Positions 46,281 through 54,799 of a DNA stretch of 61,432 nt are shown here, one piece after another. Made by a program: the position numbers and the translations under genes. The stretch is from Klebsiella pneumoniae (lineage in GTDB: Bacteria; Verrucomicrobiota; Verrucomicrobiia; Limisphaerales; SXTU01): positions 1-61,432 of the forward strand of contig CALQJI020000025.1 of assembly GCA_943330855.2 (NCBI GenBank), read 5' to 3'. The first letter of the stretch is position 1. The number at the start of each line of letters is the position of its first letter. Below the pieces are notes generated by a model. That model was not told the origin of the DNA, searched no databases, and saw only the letters and a list, made by a program, of their open reading frames with translations.

Positions 46281-48061
46281 GGCAAATTCGTTCCAGCGGA
46301 CATCAGCTTGCGGAACGCCCCGCCTTCGCGCTGGGCCAGTTCCGCCGGTGCGCCGCACTCCACCACGCGCCCCTGGTCCAACACGATGACTTGGTCCGCG
46401 TTCTGCACTGTGGAGAGCCGATGCGCGATGATGACGATGGTCAGTTCGCCGTGAAGCCGCTCGATGGCCTGCTGGATAAGCCGCTCATTCTCGTGATCCA
46501 GCGAGCTGGTCGCCTCGTCCAGCAGCAGCAGCGTGGGACGCCGCAACAGCGCGCGGGCAAGCGTGAGCCGCTGGCGCTCACCACCGGAGAGGCGCACACC
46601 CCGGTCACCCACCACGGTATCGAGCCCTTGCGGCAGCCGCGCGACGAACTCCGCCGCGGCGGCGGTGCGCAGGACGGACTGCAACTCGTCCTCAGTGGCG
46701 TCGGACCGCGCCCACAAAAGATTCGCGCGGATGGTGTCGTGGAAGAGAAACGGCTCCTGCGGCACGTAGCCGATGGAGCTGCGCCATGCAGCCAGCCGGT
46801 GCTGAACACCTTCGAGCGGCTCGCCATCCACCATCACGCGGCCGTCCGTTGGCGTGAGCAGGCCGAGCAGGAGATCGGCAATCGTGCTCTTGCCCGCGCC
46901 CGACGCGCCGACAAGCGCGGTCATGCGTCGCGCCGGAACGGTGAGGCTGACGTTCCGCACCACGTCCTGGCCGGCAGCGGGATCGTAGCGGAAGGAGACG
47001 TTGTCGAGGCGCACCTCGCGCTGGAGTTCGAGCGCGAGCGAAACATCGGCCACGGCCTCACGGTCGGCGTCGAGTTCGGCCCGCAGCTTCTCCACGGCAT
47101 CGAATGCGGGCTGGTAATGGACGATCTGCTGCCATGCGCCTTGAATGGCGCCGATGCGCGGCAGGAGGCGGGTGAAGACAAAAACCATGAGCACGAGTTG
47201 TGCGGTGCCAAGCCGCGCCCATGCCACCGCCACATAGAGAAAGGCCATCAGCGCCGTCCAGCCCGCCAACTCGAAGAACACGCGCGAGGCGGAGAAGACG
47301 TGGCGCGTGGCGACGAAGTGCTCGGCGATGGAGTGCGTGGCACGCCGAAACAGATCGAGGTGATGGCCCCCGCACCCGTGGCTCTTGGCGACCTTGTAGC
47401 CCGCGAGATGCTCGGCGATGGCGGCGCTCATCTCCGCGCGGCATAGCTGGCTGGCCTTGCCGGCCTCGTGCGCGCGGCGGTTCAACGGGCGCAACGCCAC
47501 CGCCACCAGCACTCCGCACCCCAGCGCCATCGCGGTGAGCGGCGGCGAAACCATGAGCGCCACGGCCAGATGCACCAGCGCCAGCCCGGCCATGCCCGCG
47601 AGCGCGACGCCCTGCTGCGCCGCGAAGCCCGCGTTGTCCACCTCCTGCGTGAGCGCGCGCGTGAGGTCCGCCGCACGCAATCGCGTGAACGCCAGCCAGC
47701 GCGCGTCCACTAGCGCCGCGTAAAGCCGGTCGCGCAGATGCGCAGTGTAGGCCGCCTCGATGCGCGCGTTGTGATGGTCCGCAACGCGGCGCAGCACCGC
47801 CTGCACGACGAGCAGGGCAACGAAACTACACAGCACCAACTCGAAGGCGGGTGTGACGCCGAGCGCGGAGAAGATGTTCCGCCAGACGCTGGAGAGACCC
47901 GCCGCCGCACGCACTTCGCCCAGGCCGAGCAGCTCCACCAGCGGCATGAGCAGCAACAGACCCGCCGCCTCCAGCAACGCGACCGCCACCAGCAACGCGA
48001 CTGACCCGCCCACACGCCAACGCGCGTAACTTAGAAAGCTGCTGAGGAAGGGCGGTAGCAC
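46277..48061 (-). CDS. ABC transporter, lasso peptide exporter type (protein D)
   Basis: The 594-aa protein fuses a six-helix membrane domain (about 1-320) to an ATPase: Walker A GASGAGKST, Q-loop YVPQEPFLF, signature LSGGERQRL, Walker B LLLLDEATSSLD and the switch His in IIAHRLSTV. Its length fits LapD/McjD-like exporters that confer immunity and export. It starts at a GTG (48061). It is first in the leftward arm, coupled to the nucleotidyltransferase. Homodimerisation is expected from the family. Confidence 0.88.
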   Translation of the reverse strand: MLPPFLSSFLSYARWRVGGSVALLVAVALLEAAGLLLLMPLVELLGLGEVRAAAGLSSVWRNIFSALGVTPAFELVLCSFVALLVVQAVLRRVADHHNARIEAAYTAHLRDRLYAALVDARWLAFTRLRAADLTRALTQEVDNAGFAAQQGVALAGMAGLALVHLAVALMVSPPLTAMALGCGVLVAVALRPLNRRAHEAGKASQLCRAEMSAAIAEHLAGYKVAKSHGCGGHHLDLFRRATHSIAEHFVATRHVFSASRVFFELAGWTALMAFLYVAVAWARLGTAQLVLMVFVFTRLLPRIGAIQGAWQQIVHYQPAFDAVEKLRAELDADREAVADVSLALELQREVRLDNVSFRYDPAAGQDVVRNVSLTVPARRMTALVGASGAGKSTIADLLLGLLTPTDGRVMVDGEPLEGVQHRLAAWRSSIGYVPQEPFLFHDTIRANLLWARSDATEDELQSVLRTAAAAEFVARLPQGLDTVVGDRGVRLSGGERQRLTLARALLRRPTLLLLDEATSSLDHENERLIQQAIERLHGELTIVIIAHRLSTVQNADQVIVLDQGRVVECGAPAELAQREGGAFRKLMSAGTNLP

Positions 48062-48092
48062 GACGGCAGAGTTTGGTCTTCCCGCACGCGAG

Positions 48093-48125
48093 GGAAAAGA
48101 AAAAGCGCACCGGATGGGTGCGCTT
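48093..48125 (-). terminator. Intrinsic terminator of the polysaccharide operon
   Basis: The stem AAGCGCACC (48103-48111) / GGTGCGCTT (48117-48125) has a 5-nt loop. On the minus strand it is followed by TTTTCTTTTCCC. It lies 30 nt past the DUF5989 stop and separates the polysaccharide operon from the lasso transporter gene. Confidence 0.9.
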
Positions 48126-48154
48126 GGACCAAGGAGAGCCGGCCGAACCGCCTC

Positions 48155-48352
48155 TCAGAATAGAGTGTAAATGAACGGGGCTGCCGCCGTGCCGCCGAGG
48201 ATAAGCAGCGCGCCGATGGCCAGCAGCGCCAGCAGCAGCGGGATGAGCCAGAACTTCTTGTTCTCGCCGAGGAAGGCGATGAACTCCTTCACGAGCCCGG
48301 GCTGCGCCTGCTTGCCGGCTCGCTCGAACTCATTGGGGGTTTGTTCGCTCAT
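48155..48352 (-). CDS. DUF5989 small membrane protein
   Basis: The 65-aa protein has an acidic N terminus (MSEQTPNEFERAGKQ), then FLGENKKFWLIPLLLALLAI, the characteristic DUF5989 motif followed by one membrane helix and GGTAAAPFIYTLF. DUF5989 genes are commonly found beside SxtJ-like and carbamoyltransferase genes, as here. The ATG at 48352 is preferred to an in-frame TTG at 48379. Confidence 0.85.
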   Translation of the reverse strand: MSEQTPNEFERAGKQAQPGLVKEFIAFLGENKKFWLIPLLLALLAIGALLILGGTAAAPFIYTLF

Positions 48353-48375
48353 GTTGTGGTCGTTTAGCGGGTCGC

Positions 48376-48816
48376 TCAAAACTGGCGGTAGTAGCGTTTC
48401 GGTTCCGGCGCGGGCGGCGCGTCCACCCAGTGAGTGTCGGCTTGTGGGTTGGGAGATTTGCGGATCGCCTGCCGTCCGCCAAGTCGTTTGAGAAGGCCGA
48501 TGCCCGTCACGAGCACGTAGAAAATTAGGCCCAGCAAAACGTTGCCGACGACGAGGCCGATGCAGCAGGCCAGCGCATACCAGACTAAGTAAAACGGTTT
48601 AGCGAGGGCGGGCACGGCGTAGAACAGCACGCCCGCCGCCGCACCGAGGCCGCCGAGTTTCAACGCGAAGGAAACATTCCAGCCCTTGCCACCAAACCAG
48701 CCGATTAGCAGGAAGGCAACTGCAAGACAGGGAAACCCAACGACCAAGCTCTTCGCGAACGTGCGGAGCGCCGCCGTGTCCGGGTTCCAGTTTACTTCTT
48801 TGAACGGGTTGACCAT
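48376..48816 (-). CDS. SxtJ family membrane protein
   Basis: The 146-aa protein has three or four hydrophobic segments (LVVGFPCLAVAFLLIGWF, LGGLGAAAGVLFYAVPAL, WYALACCIGLVVGNVLLGLI) and a polar C terminus. The start MVNPFKEVNWNPDT fits the SxtJ family, typically adjacent to carbamoyltransferases. The ATG at 48816 is chosen over a TTG at 48825 that would overlap the upstream stop. Its biochemical role is unknown. Confidence 0.82.
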   Translation of the reverse strand: MVNPFKEVNWNPDTAALRTFAKSLVVGFPCLAVAFLLIGWFGGKGWNVSFALKLGGLGAAAGVLFYAVPALAKPFYLVWYALACCIGLVVGNVLLGLIFYVLVTGIGLLKRLGGRQAIRKSPNPQADTHWVDAPPAPEPKRYYRQF

Positions 48817-48821
48817 GCGGC

Positions 48822-50672
48822 TCAATCCAGCTTGAAGCTCTCGATGTATTTCTTCCGCTCGCTTTCATCCTGCGCCGGCTGCTCGGTGCGGCGGAGCACG
48901 CAGTTTTCCAGCACCAGCACGTCCATGTCCGACGCACGGAAGCAGCGGTAGGCATCCTCGGGCGTGCAAACGATCGGCTCGCCGCGAATGTTGAAACTGG
49001 TGTTGATGATCACGCCGCAGCCGGTCTGGCGCTTGAACTCCTTCATCAGCCGCCAGTAGCGCCCGTGCCTCTCCTCGTCCACCGTCTGGATGCGCGCGCT
49101 CATGTCCACGTGCGTGATGGCCGGCAGCGTCGAGCGCGGGACGTTCACACGCTTCCGCAGGTCGGGGTCGCGCATCAGTGCGGTCTGTTCCGGTGTGAGC
49201 GGGAGCCACTGATCCTTCTTCACGTCGGCCACCATGAGCATGTAGGGCGACTCACGGTCATGGTCGAAATACTTCGCCACGTCCTCGATGAGCACGCACG
49301 GGGCGAAGGGCCGGAAGCTCTCGCGGAACTTGATGCGGAGGTTCATCTGCGACTGCATCGCGGGGCTCCGCGGGTCGCCGATGATGCTGCGGGCACCGAG
49401 AGCGCGCGGGCCGAATTCCATCCGCCCGCTGAACCAGCCGATGACTTTCTCCGAGGCCATCTCCTGCGCCACGGCTTCCAGGAGCGCGGGTTCCTGTTCG
49501 TAGAACGTGTAGCGGACCTGCTTGCCGTCGAGGAAGGCGCGGATTTCCTCGTTCGAAAATTTTGGGCCAAGGAGAGAGCCTCTGAGGAAATCCTTGCGAT
49601 ACGCAACGTGCGGACGCGGCTTGTCCAACAACTGGTGCTGCACGAAGAGCGCCGCGCCCAGCGCACCACCGGCGTCTCCCGAGGCTGGCGTGACGAACAC
49701 GTCGTCGAAGATTCCCGCGCGGAGCAACTTGCCGTTGGCCACGCAGTTAAGCGCGACGCCGCCGGCGAGACAGAGAAACTTGCTGCCGGTGAGTTCCTTC
49801 GCGTGCCGTGCCATGCGCAGGACGACTTCCTCTGTGACCGTTTGAATCGAAGCAGCGAGGTCCATTTCCCGCTGCGTGATGGCGGACTCTGGGTCGCGCG
49901 CAGGGCCGCCGAAGAGCGAGGCGAACTTGGCGTTCGTCATCGTCAGCCCCTGGCAGAAGTTGAAGTAGCTCATGTCCATCGCCAGCGAGCCGTCAGGCTT
50001 CACGTCTACGAGGTGCTTGAGAATTCTGTCCGTGTAGCGCGGCTCACCGTAGGGCGCGAGGCCCATGAGCTTGTATTCCCCGGAGTTCACCTTGAAGCCG
50101 CAGAAGTAAGTCACCGCGCTGTAAAGCAAGCCGAGCGAGTGCGGAAAGTGGAGTGTCTTGAGGAGTTTGATTTTGTTCCCCTGCCCGTGCCCAATGGTCG
50201 CCGTGTCCCACTCGCCGACGCCGTCGAGCGTGAGAATGGCGGCGTCTTCGTAAGGCGACGGGAAGAAAGTGCTGGCCGCGTGCGCTTCGTGGTGGCCGGT
50301 GAACGCGATGCGTTTCGTGTAGCGGCCACCGAGCGCCTTCCGAATTTCGCGGGGCAGATGCAGCTTGGTCTTGAGCCACAGCGGCATCGCCATCATGAAC
50401 GACTGAAGGCCGACGGGTGCGAAAGCGAGATACGTCTCCAGCAGGCGGTCGAACTTCTGGAGCGGCTTGTCGTAGAAGACGACGTGGTCGAGTTGCTCGG
50501 GAGTGAGGCTGGCCTCGCGCAGGCAGTAGTCCACCGCGTGCGTGGGAAACGCGGCATCGTGCTTGATGCGCGTGAACCGCTCCTCCTGCGCAGCGGCGAC
50601 GATGTCCCCGTCCACGACAAGCGCGGCAGCGCTGTCGTGGTAGTAAGCGGAGATGCCTAGGATGCGGCCCAT
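48822..50672 (-). CDS. Carbamoyltransferase (NodU/CmcH family)
   Basis: The 616-aa protein shows the N-terminal Kae1-like domain MGRILGISAYYHDSAAALVVDG, GHHEAHAASTFFPSP, LTLDGVGEWDTATI and LCLAGGVALNCVANGKLL. The C-terminal domain has RMEFGPRALGARSIIGDPRSP and VIINTSFNIRGEPIVCTPEDA. It transfers carbamoyl groups to sugar or natural-product hydroxyls. In this operon it probably carbamoylates the polysaccharide. The ATG is at 50672. Confidence 0.94.
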   Translation of the reverse strand: MGRILGISAYYHDSAAALVVDGDIVAAAQEERFTRIKHDAAFPTHAVDYCLREASLTPEQLDHVVFYDKPLQKFDRLLETYLAFAPVGLQSFMMAMPLWLKTKLHLPREIRKALGGRYTKRIAFTGHHEAHAASTFFPSPYEDAAILTLDGVGEWDTATIGHGQGNKIKLLKTLHFPHSLGLLYSAVTYFCGFKVNSGEYKLMGLAPYGEPRYTDRILKHLVDVKPDGSLAMDMSYFNFCQGLTMTNAKFASLFGGPARDPESAITQREMDLAASIQTVTEEVVLRMARHAKELTGSKFLCLAGGVALNCVANGKLLRAGIFDDVFVTPASGDAGGALGAALFVQHQLLDKPRPHVAYRKDFLRGSLLGPKFSNEEIRAFLDGKQVRYTFYEQEPALLEAVAQEMASEKVIGWFSGRMEFGPRALGARSIIGDPRSPAMQSQMNLRIKFRESFRPFAPCVLIEDVAKYFDHDRESPYMLMVADVKKDQWLPLTPEQTALMRDPDLRKRVNVPRSTLPAITHVDMSARIQTVDEERHGRYWRLMKEFKRQTGCGVIINTSFNIRGEPIVCTPEDAYRCFRASDMDVLVLENCVLRRTEQPAQDESERKKYIESFKLD

Positions 50673-50684
50673 ACTGCGAACAAG

Positions 50685-51824
50685 TCAGCGCTTGTCCGTG
50701 ATAAGCGAACGGTAGATTTCATCCATCTGCCGCAACGGCTCGGCCCAGGAAAGCTGCGACATCACTTCATCCCGGCGGCTTGTCAGGCGCGCGCGCTCCG
50801 CCGGATCGAGCATCGTGCGGAGGCCGTGCGCGAGCGTCTCCACACCCAGCGGCACCGCCAAGCCCGCGCGCTCATGAATGGCTGGTGCGATACCACAGGT
50901 GTCCGTGAGCAGCACGGGCAGCCCAGCGGCCACGGCCTCGGCCACCGCGTTGCCGTAGCTCTCGATGAGCGAGGGCATCACGAATAAATCGGCGGCTGCA
51001 AGGGCCGAGAGTTTTTCCTCATCGTAGAGCGCGCCCGCGAATGCGACATCGCCCGTGATGCCGAGGCGTTGCGCCAAGGCGCGCAGCCGAGTTTCGTAAT
51101 CTGACTCGGCGGGGCCGACGAGTGCCAGCGTGGTATTAGATGGGCGCACGCGGGCGAAGGCTTCGAGGAACTGCTCCAGGTTTTTCACCGGGCTCAGGCG
51201 ACCGAGGAAGAGCACGACGCGGCGGTCGGCGGAAATTCCAAGCTTGCGCCGAAAGATGTCGGCGGACGGCAGCTTCGCGAAGGTCTCAACGTCAATCCCG
51301 TTGCGGCGCAGCAGGAGCTTTGGCGGCTGCCCCAGCGGTTCGAGTTCCTTGAACTCCTGCGGCGAGGTCGCGATGACGACCCGCGCCTGCCGCGCGATGC
51401 GGTGGGTGAAGGCGCGGTGATAGAGCCGCTTCACCCACTGGTTCCGGCCGCGCGGCAAATACCCGCCCAGCGGTTCGAGCACGCAGGGTTTCTCCGCCAG
51501 CGCCGCCGCTCGCGCCGCCAGCGGGGTAAGTGAATTGTAGAGTCCGTAGATGTGAACCACGTCCGCCCCAGCAATCGCTGCCGTGATCAGCCGCCGGTCG
51601 GTGGGCCATTGGCGCAATCCTCGGCCGACCCACGGCAGATACTGCACGTGGACGCCGCCGTAGCGCGTGGCCTCGGCCCGCGTCGGGTCCTCTGAAAAAA
51701 AAGTCAGCACGGACACATCATGTCCGTGCTGGCCCAAGCCCTGAGCGAGGGCGTGAATTTTAAGCGGTGGCCCGCCGAACTTCAGCTCCGGGAAATAGAC
51801 GCCGGTTGCTTTCAGAATGCGCAT
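50685..51824 (-). CDS. Glycosyltransferase family 4
   Basis: The 379-aa GT-B transferase has an N-terminal acceptor domain (MRILKATGVYFPELKFGGPP, GQHGHDVSVLTFF) and a donor domain with RRVVLFLGRLSPVKNLEQFLEAF, GDVAFAGALYDEEKLSAL and FVMPSLIESYGNAVAEAVAAGLPVL (given in part: ESYGNAVAEAVA, the EX7E motif). Retaining chemistry is expected. Substrates are unknown. It lies 12 nt upstream of the carbamoyltransferase gene. Confidence 0.9.
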   Translation of the reverse strand: MRILKATGVYFPELKFGGPPLKIHALAQGLGQHGHDVSVLTFFSEDPTRAEATRYGGVHVQYLPWVGRGLRQWPTDRRLITAAIAGADVVHIYGLYNSLTPLAARAAALAEKPCVLEPLGGYLPRGRNQWVKRLYHRAFTHRIARQARVVIATSPQEFKELEPLGQPPKLLLRRNGIDVETFAKLPSADIFRRKLGISADRRVVLFLGRLSPVKNLEQFLEAFARVRPSNTTLALVGPAESDYETRLRALAQRLGITGDVAFAGALYDEEKLSALAAADLFVMPSLIESYGNAVAEAVAAGLPVLLTDTCGIAPAIHERAGLAVPLGVETLAHGLRTMLDPAERARLTSRRDEVMSQLSWAEPLRQMDEIYRSLITDKR

Positions 51825-51842
51825 AGGCTAATCGGCACTTAG

Positions 51843-52961
51843 CTAGCCACGTTTTGCTTCCGGTCGTGCTGCGGACGGCACGAGTCGATCCACAATTTCG
51901 TGGGTGCGACGCGTGAAGTTCTCGATGGAGAAATAATCCAAACCTAGCGGCACCACCCCACGGGACCGGGCGAGCACTTGCCTGATGCCATCGCCCACGG
52001 CACCGACCACACGCGGGTCCACCAGCACGCCAAGTTCGCCGTTGCGCACTGCCTCACGGCTGCCGTCCACGGCGCTAGCCAGCACGGGGATGCCGCACGC
52101 GAGGGCTTCGAGATACACGATGCCGAAACCTTCGCCCCAGCCCGGCATCACGAACGCGTGGGCGAGCCGATAATGGTTCGCCTTGGTTTCCTCCGAAATG
52201 CGCCCGGTGAAAACGACGCGATCGCGCAAGCCCAGTTGCGTAGCCTTCGCTTCAAGCCGCGCGCGGTCGGTGCCATCGCCGCAGATCAGGTAGCTCAAGT
52301 TGGGGATGTCCCGCGCCAAATCCGTCATCGCCTCCAGCACTTCATCCACCCCTTTGTAACGCTCGTCCGACGAGAGGCGCGCGAGGGTCATGATCACCGT
52401 GCGGCCTGCGAGGCCATACCTGTGCGCAAGTTCCTCGGGCGCGGGGCCGGGGCCGTAGCTCGACAAATCAACCGCGCACGGCAGCACATGGCTCCGTGCC
52501 GGCACCATGCCAGACCAGCCGAGGAAACGTTGCTGGGTCAACTCGGTGATAGCCACGGTCGCCTCGACACGGCGAGCGAGGCGGCGGTGCAACCGGCTGG
52601 CCGGTGCCTGCCAGGCTTCCACGCCATAGAGGTTCAGAACGACCGGGCCACGCACACGCCAGCGCACCAATGCGGCTGCGGGCAGGAGGTTGATGTGGCT
52701 GCACACGAGCAGGTCGAACGGCCCGTGGCGGACCGCCGCGCCAGCCACCGCAAGGAGATACTTCAGCTTGCCCCCCGTTCCGCAGGTCAGATGCCGCAAG
52801 CGGGCTGGCAGCGGGCCAGGGGCCTCTGGCATGAGTCGCGGGAGCGCGACAACTTCCGTGACTTCAGGGTGCGCGCACAACGCGCCGAGCAGGTCGCGGT
52901 TGAACTTGGCAATGCCGCCCTGACTACCGAAGCCGTCCGTGAGCAGAACAAGGATGCGCAT
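51843..52961 (-). CDS. Glycosyltransferase family 4
   Basis: The 372-aa GT-B enzyme starts MRILVLLTDGFGSQGGIAKF, the nucleotide-free N domain. The donor domain has VIMTLARLSSDERYKGVDEV, YLICGDGTDRARLE, RVVFTGRISEETKANHY and EGFGIVYLEALACGIPVLAS with the EX7E acidic pair. The ATG at 52961 marks the family start; the longer frame to 53645 reads through AsnB sequence. It lies 10 nt from the asnB stop. Confidence 0.9.
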   Translation of the reverse strand: MRILVLLTDGFGSQGGIAKFNRDLLGALCAHPEVTEVVALPRLMPEAPGPLPARLRHLTCGTGGKLKYLLAVAGAAVRHGPFDLLVCSHINLLPAAALVRWRVRGPVVLNLYGVEAWQAPASRLHRRLARRVEATVAITELTQQRFLGWSGMVPARSHVLPCAVDLSSYGPGPAPEELAHRYGLAGRTVIMTLARLSSDERYKGVDEVLEAMTDLARDIPNLSYLICGDGTDRARLEAKATQLGLRDRVVFTGRISEETKANHYRLAHAFVMPGWGEGFGIVYLEALACGIPVLASAVDGSREAVRNGELGVLVDPRVVGAVGDGIRQVLARSRGVVPLGLDYFSIENFTRRTHEIVDRLVPSAARPEAKRG

Positions 52962-52971
52962 CCGTTCGAGT

Positions 52972-54762
52972 TCAGTTCCGGGCAAACTGCGCATGGACGA
53001 ACTTCGCCCAGCCGCGAAGACCCCGCTCTGCTGGCGTGTTATCACTTCCGTCCAGGAGCCAGTCGCGCACCGGAATGAAGAAGCCCGTCTTGGGGCGGTT
53101 GAGCACGGCGGCTGGCAACGGGCGGGCCGGGCTACGAGCAAGCGATTGCTTGCCGGGTGGGTGCGCGCCAGCGAGCAACGGTGCGAGCGTCCGCCACAAC
53201 GCCACGTCCACGAGCGGCACGCGAACCTCGATGGAGTGCGCCATGCTCGCCCAGTCCGCGTCGCGCAGGAGCTGGTTGCGCATATACCAAACGGCTTCGA
53301 GGGCGGAGACTTTTTGCCGGGATGTCGGCAGGGCCGCGTGCGTTTCGCGCAGCCGGAGCAAGGGTTGCAATTCGTTCCAACCTGCGCGCACCAAGTCGGG
53401 ATCGAGAAGGGCCGGCAGTTCCCACGGCATAAACATCCCGCGGCGTAACAGATACGCGCCGCCGGGCGTGCCGCCGTATTCCAGCAATCCAGCGTATTTC
53501 GGAGACGTGCGCTGCCGCAGCACGGGGGCAGCCACCACCCGGAACGCGCGCCCGAACCACGGCGCGTGACGGAAAGGCGCGAGCCAACGCGCGGCCCGAG
53601 GAACATCCCGGAAACTCGGATAACCGCCGAGCAACTCGTCTCCACCCAACCCGGAGAGCGCGACCTTCAGCCCGGCGCGACGCGCGGCAAGGCTAACGAA
53701 ATAAGTGTTCACCCCGTCGGTCGAGGGTTGGTCCATCGCACGGAGGAGCGCGGTGCGTTCGCTGTTAAAATCCTCCTTCGTCACCCAGATAGTCTGATGC
53801 TCTGCGCCATAGTGCCGCGCGACTTCCTCGGCCAGCGGCACTTCGTCGTTAGCCGTGCCGCGAAACTCGGTAAAGCCCAGCGTGACAGTGCGGAGCCGCC
53901 CGCCTTGCTCCGAGGCCAACCCTGCGAGCGCGGTGGAGTCCAGCCCAGCGGAGAGGAATACCCCGACGGGCACATCGGCGATCAGGTGATGTCGCACGGT
54001 GTCGGCAAACGCAGCCCGCACTGTGTCTACTGCTTGAGCGCTGCTGTCGAGCGCGTGGGGCGCGCTGAGAATTTGTCCGACGCTTCCGTGGGTTCCATTG
54101 ACTCGCGAGCCATCCGCGCCCGCCCACAGCCAGCCGCCCGCCGGCAGCGAGCGGATGCCGCGATACAGCGAATACGGCTCCGGCACGTGACCCCACAGAA
54201 AGAAGCCCACTTGTCCGGCGGGATCCAGAGCGGTGTCCACTCCACCGCCTGCGAGGAGAGACTTCACCTGCGATGCTGCGCGCAAGGTCTTGCCATCGTC
54301 CGCGACGTAGAGAGGCTTTATGCCAAAGGTGTCACGTGCGAGCAGCAGGCCTTGGCGTTCGTTGTCCCACAGCGCAAAGGCGAACATCCCGCGCAGCGTG
54401 CGCAGCATCTCTCGACCCTGCTCAGCGTAGAGATGCAACAACACCTCAGTGTCGCTGTTAGATCGGAAGCGCCGCCCGCGCGCCTCCAGCCCGGCGCGTA
54501 ACTCGCGGTGGTTGTAAATCTCGCCGTTGAAGACAATCACCAGCCGTCCATCCTCGGAACTCATCGGCTGAGCGCCTGCGGAGGAAAGGTCAATGATGGA
54601 GAGGCGGCGGTGTGCCAATCCCACGCGCCGATCGCTGGAGAACCAAAGGCCCGCACCGTCAGGGCCGCGGGCCGTCATCTGGTCGCGCATCCGTAGCAAC
54701 TCCGCCTCGTCCACCGGTGCAGCGGAGGAAGAGTGAGCAAAACAAACGGCGATGCCACACAT
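52972..54762 (-). CDS. asnB: Asparagine synthase (glutamine-hydrolysing), AsnB-like
   Basis: The 596-aa protein begins MCGIAVCF with the catalytic Cys2, followed by RGPDGAG, FNGEIYNHRELR and SDTEVLLHLY, so the glutaminase domain is intact. The synthetase domain has GVFLSAGLDSTALAGLA (PP-loop). In polysaccharide loci such enzymes may amidate uronic acid residues rather than make asparagine. Contrast the lasso cyclase at 43013, where residue 2 is Ser. The ATG is at 54762. Confidence 0.92.
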   Translation of the reverse strand: MCGIAVCFAHSSSAAPVDEAELLRMRDQMTARGPDGAGLWFSSDRRVGLAHRRLSIIDLSSAGAQPMSSEDGRLVIVFNGEIYNHRELRAGLEARGRRFRSNSDTEVLLHLYAEQGREMLRTLRGMFAFALWDNERQGLLLARDTFGIKPLYVADDGKTLRAASQVKSLLAGGGVDTALDPAGQVGFFLWGHVPEPYSLYRGIRSLPAGGWLWAGADGSRVNGTHGSVGQILSAPHALDSSAQAVDTVRAAFADTVRHHLIADVPVGVFLSAGLDSTALAGLASEQGGRLRTVTLGFTEFRGTANDEVPLAEEVARHYGAEHQTIWVTKEDFNSERTALLRAMDQPSTDGVNTYFVSLAARRAGLKVALSGLGGDELLGGYPSFRDVPRAARWLAPFRHAPWFGRAFRVVAAPVLRQRTSPKYAGLLEYGGTPGGAYLLRRGMFMPWELPALLDPDLVRAGWNELQPLLRLRETHAALPTSRQKVSALEAVWYMRNQLLRDADWASMAHSIEVRVPLVDVALWRTLAPLLAGAHPPGKQSLARSPARPLPAAVLNRPKTGFFIPVRDWLLDGSDNTPAERGLRGWAKFVHAQFARN

Positions 54763-54799
54763 GAACGGGAACGATCGGAGGCTAAACGGTAGCAGCGTC

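Noticed and set aside
49065..50660. 531-aa plus-strand frame opposite the carbamoyltransferase
   Set aside because: Antisense shadow, rich in Arg/Val/Glu with no motifs.
52962..53645. Extended N terminus of the GT4 gene
   Set aside because: It reads through the end of asnB in another frame; the family start MRILVLL is at 52961.
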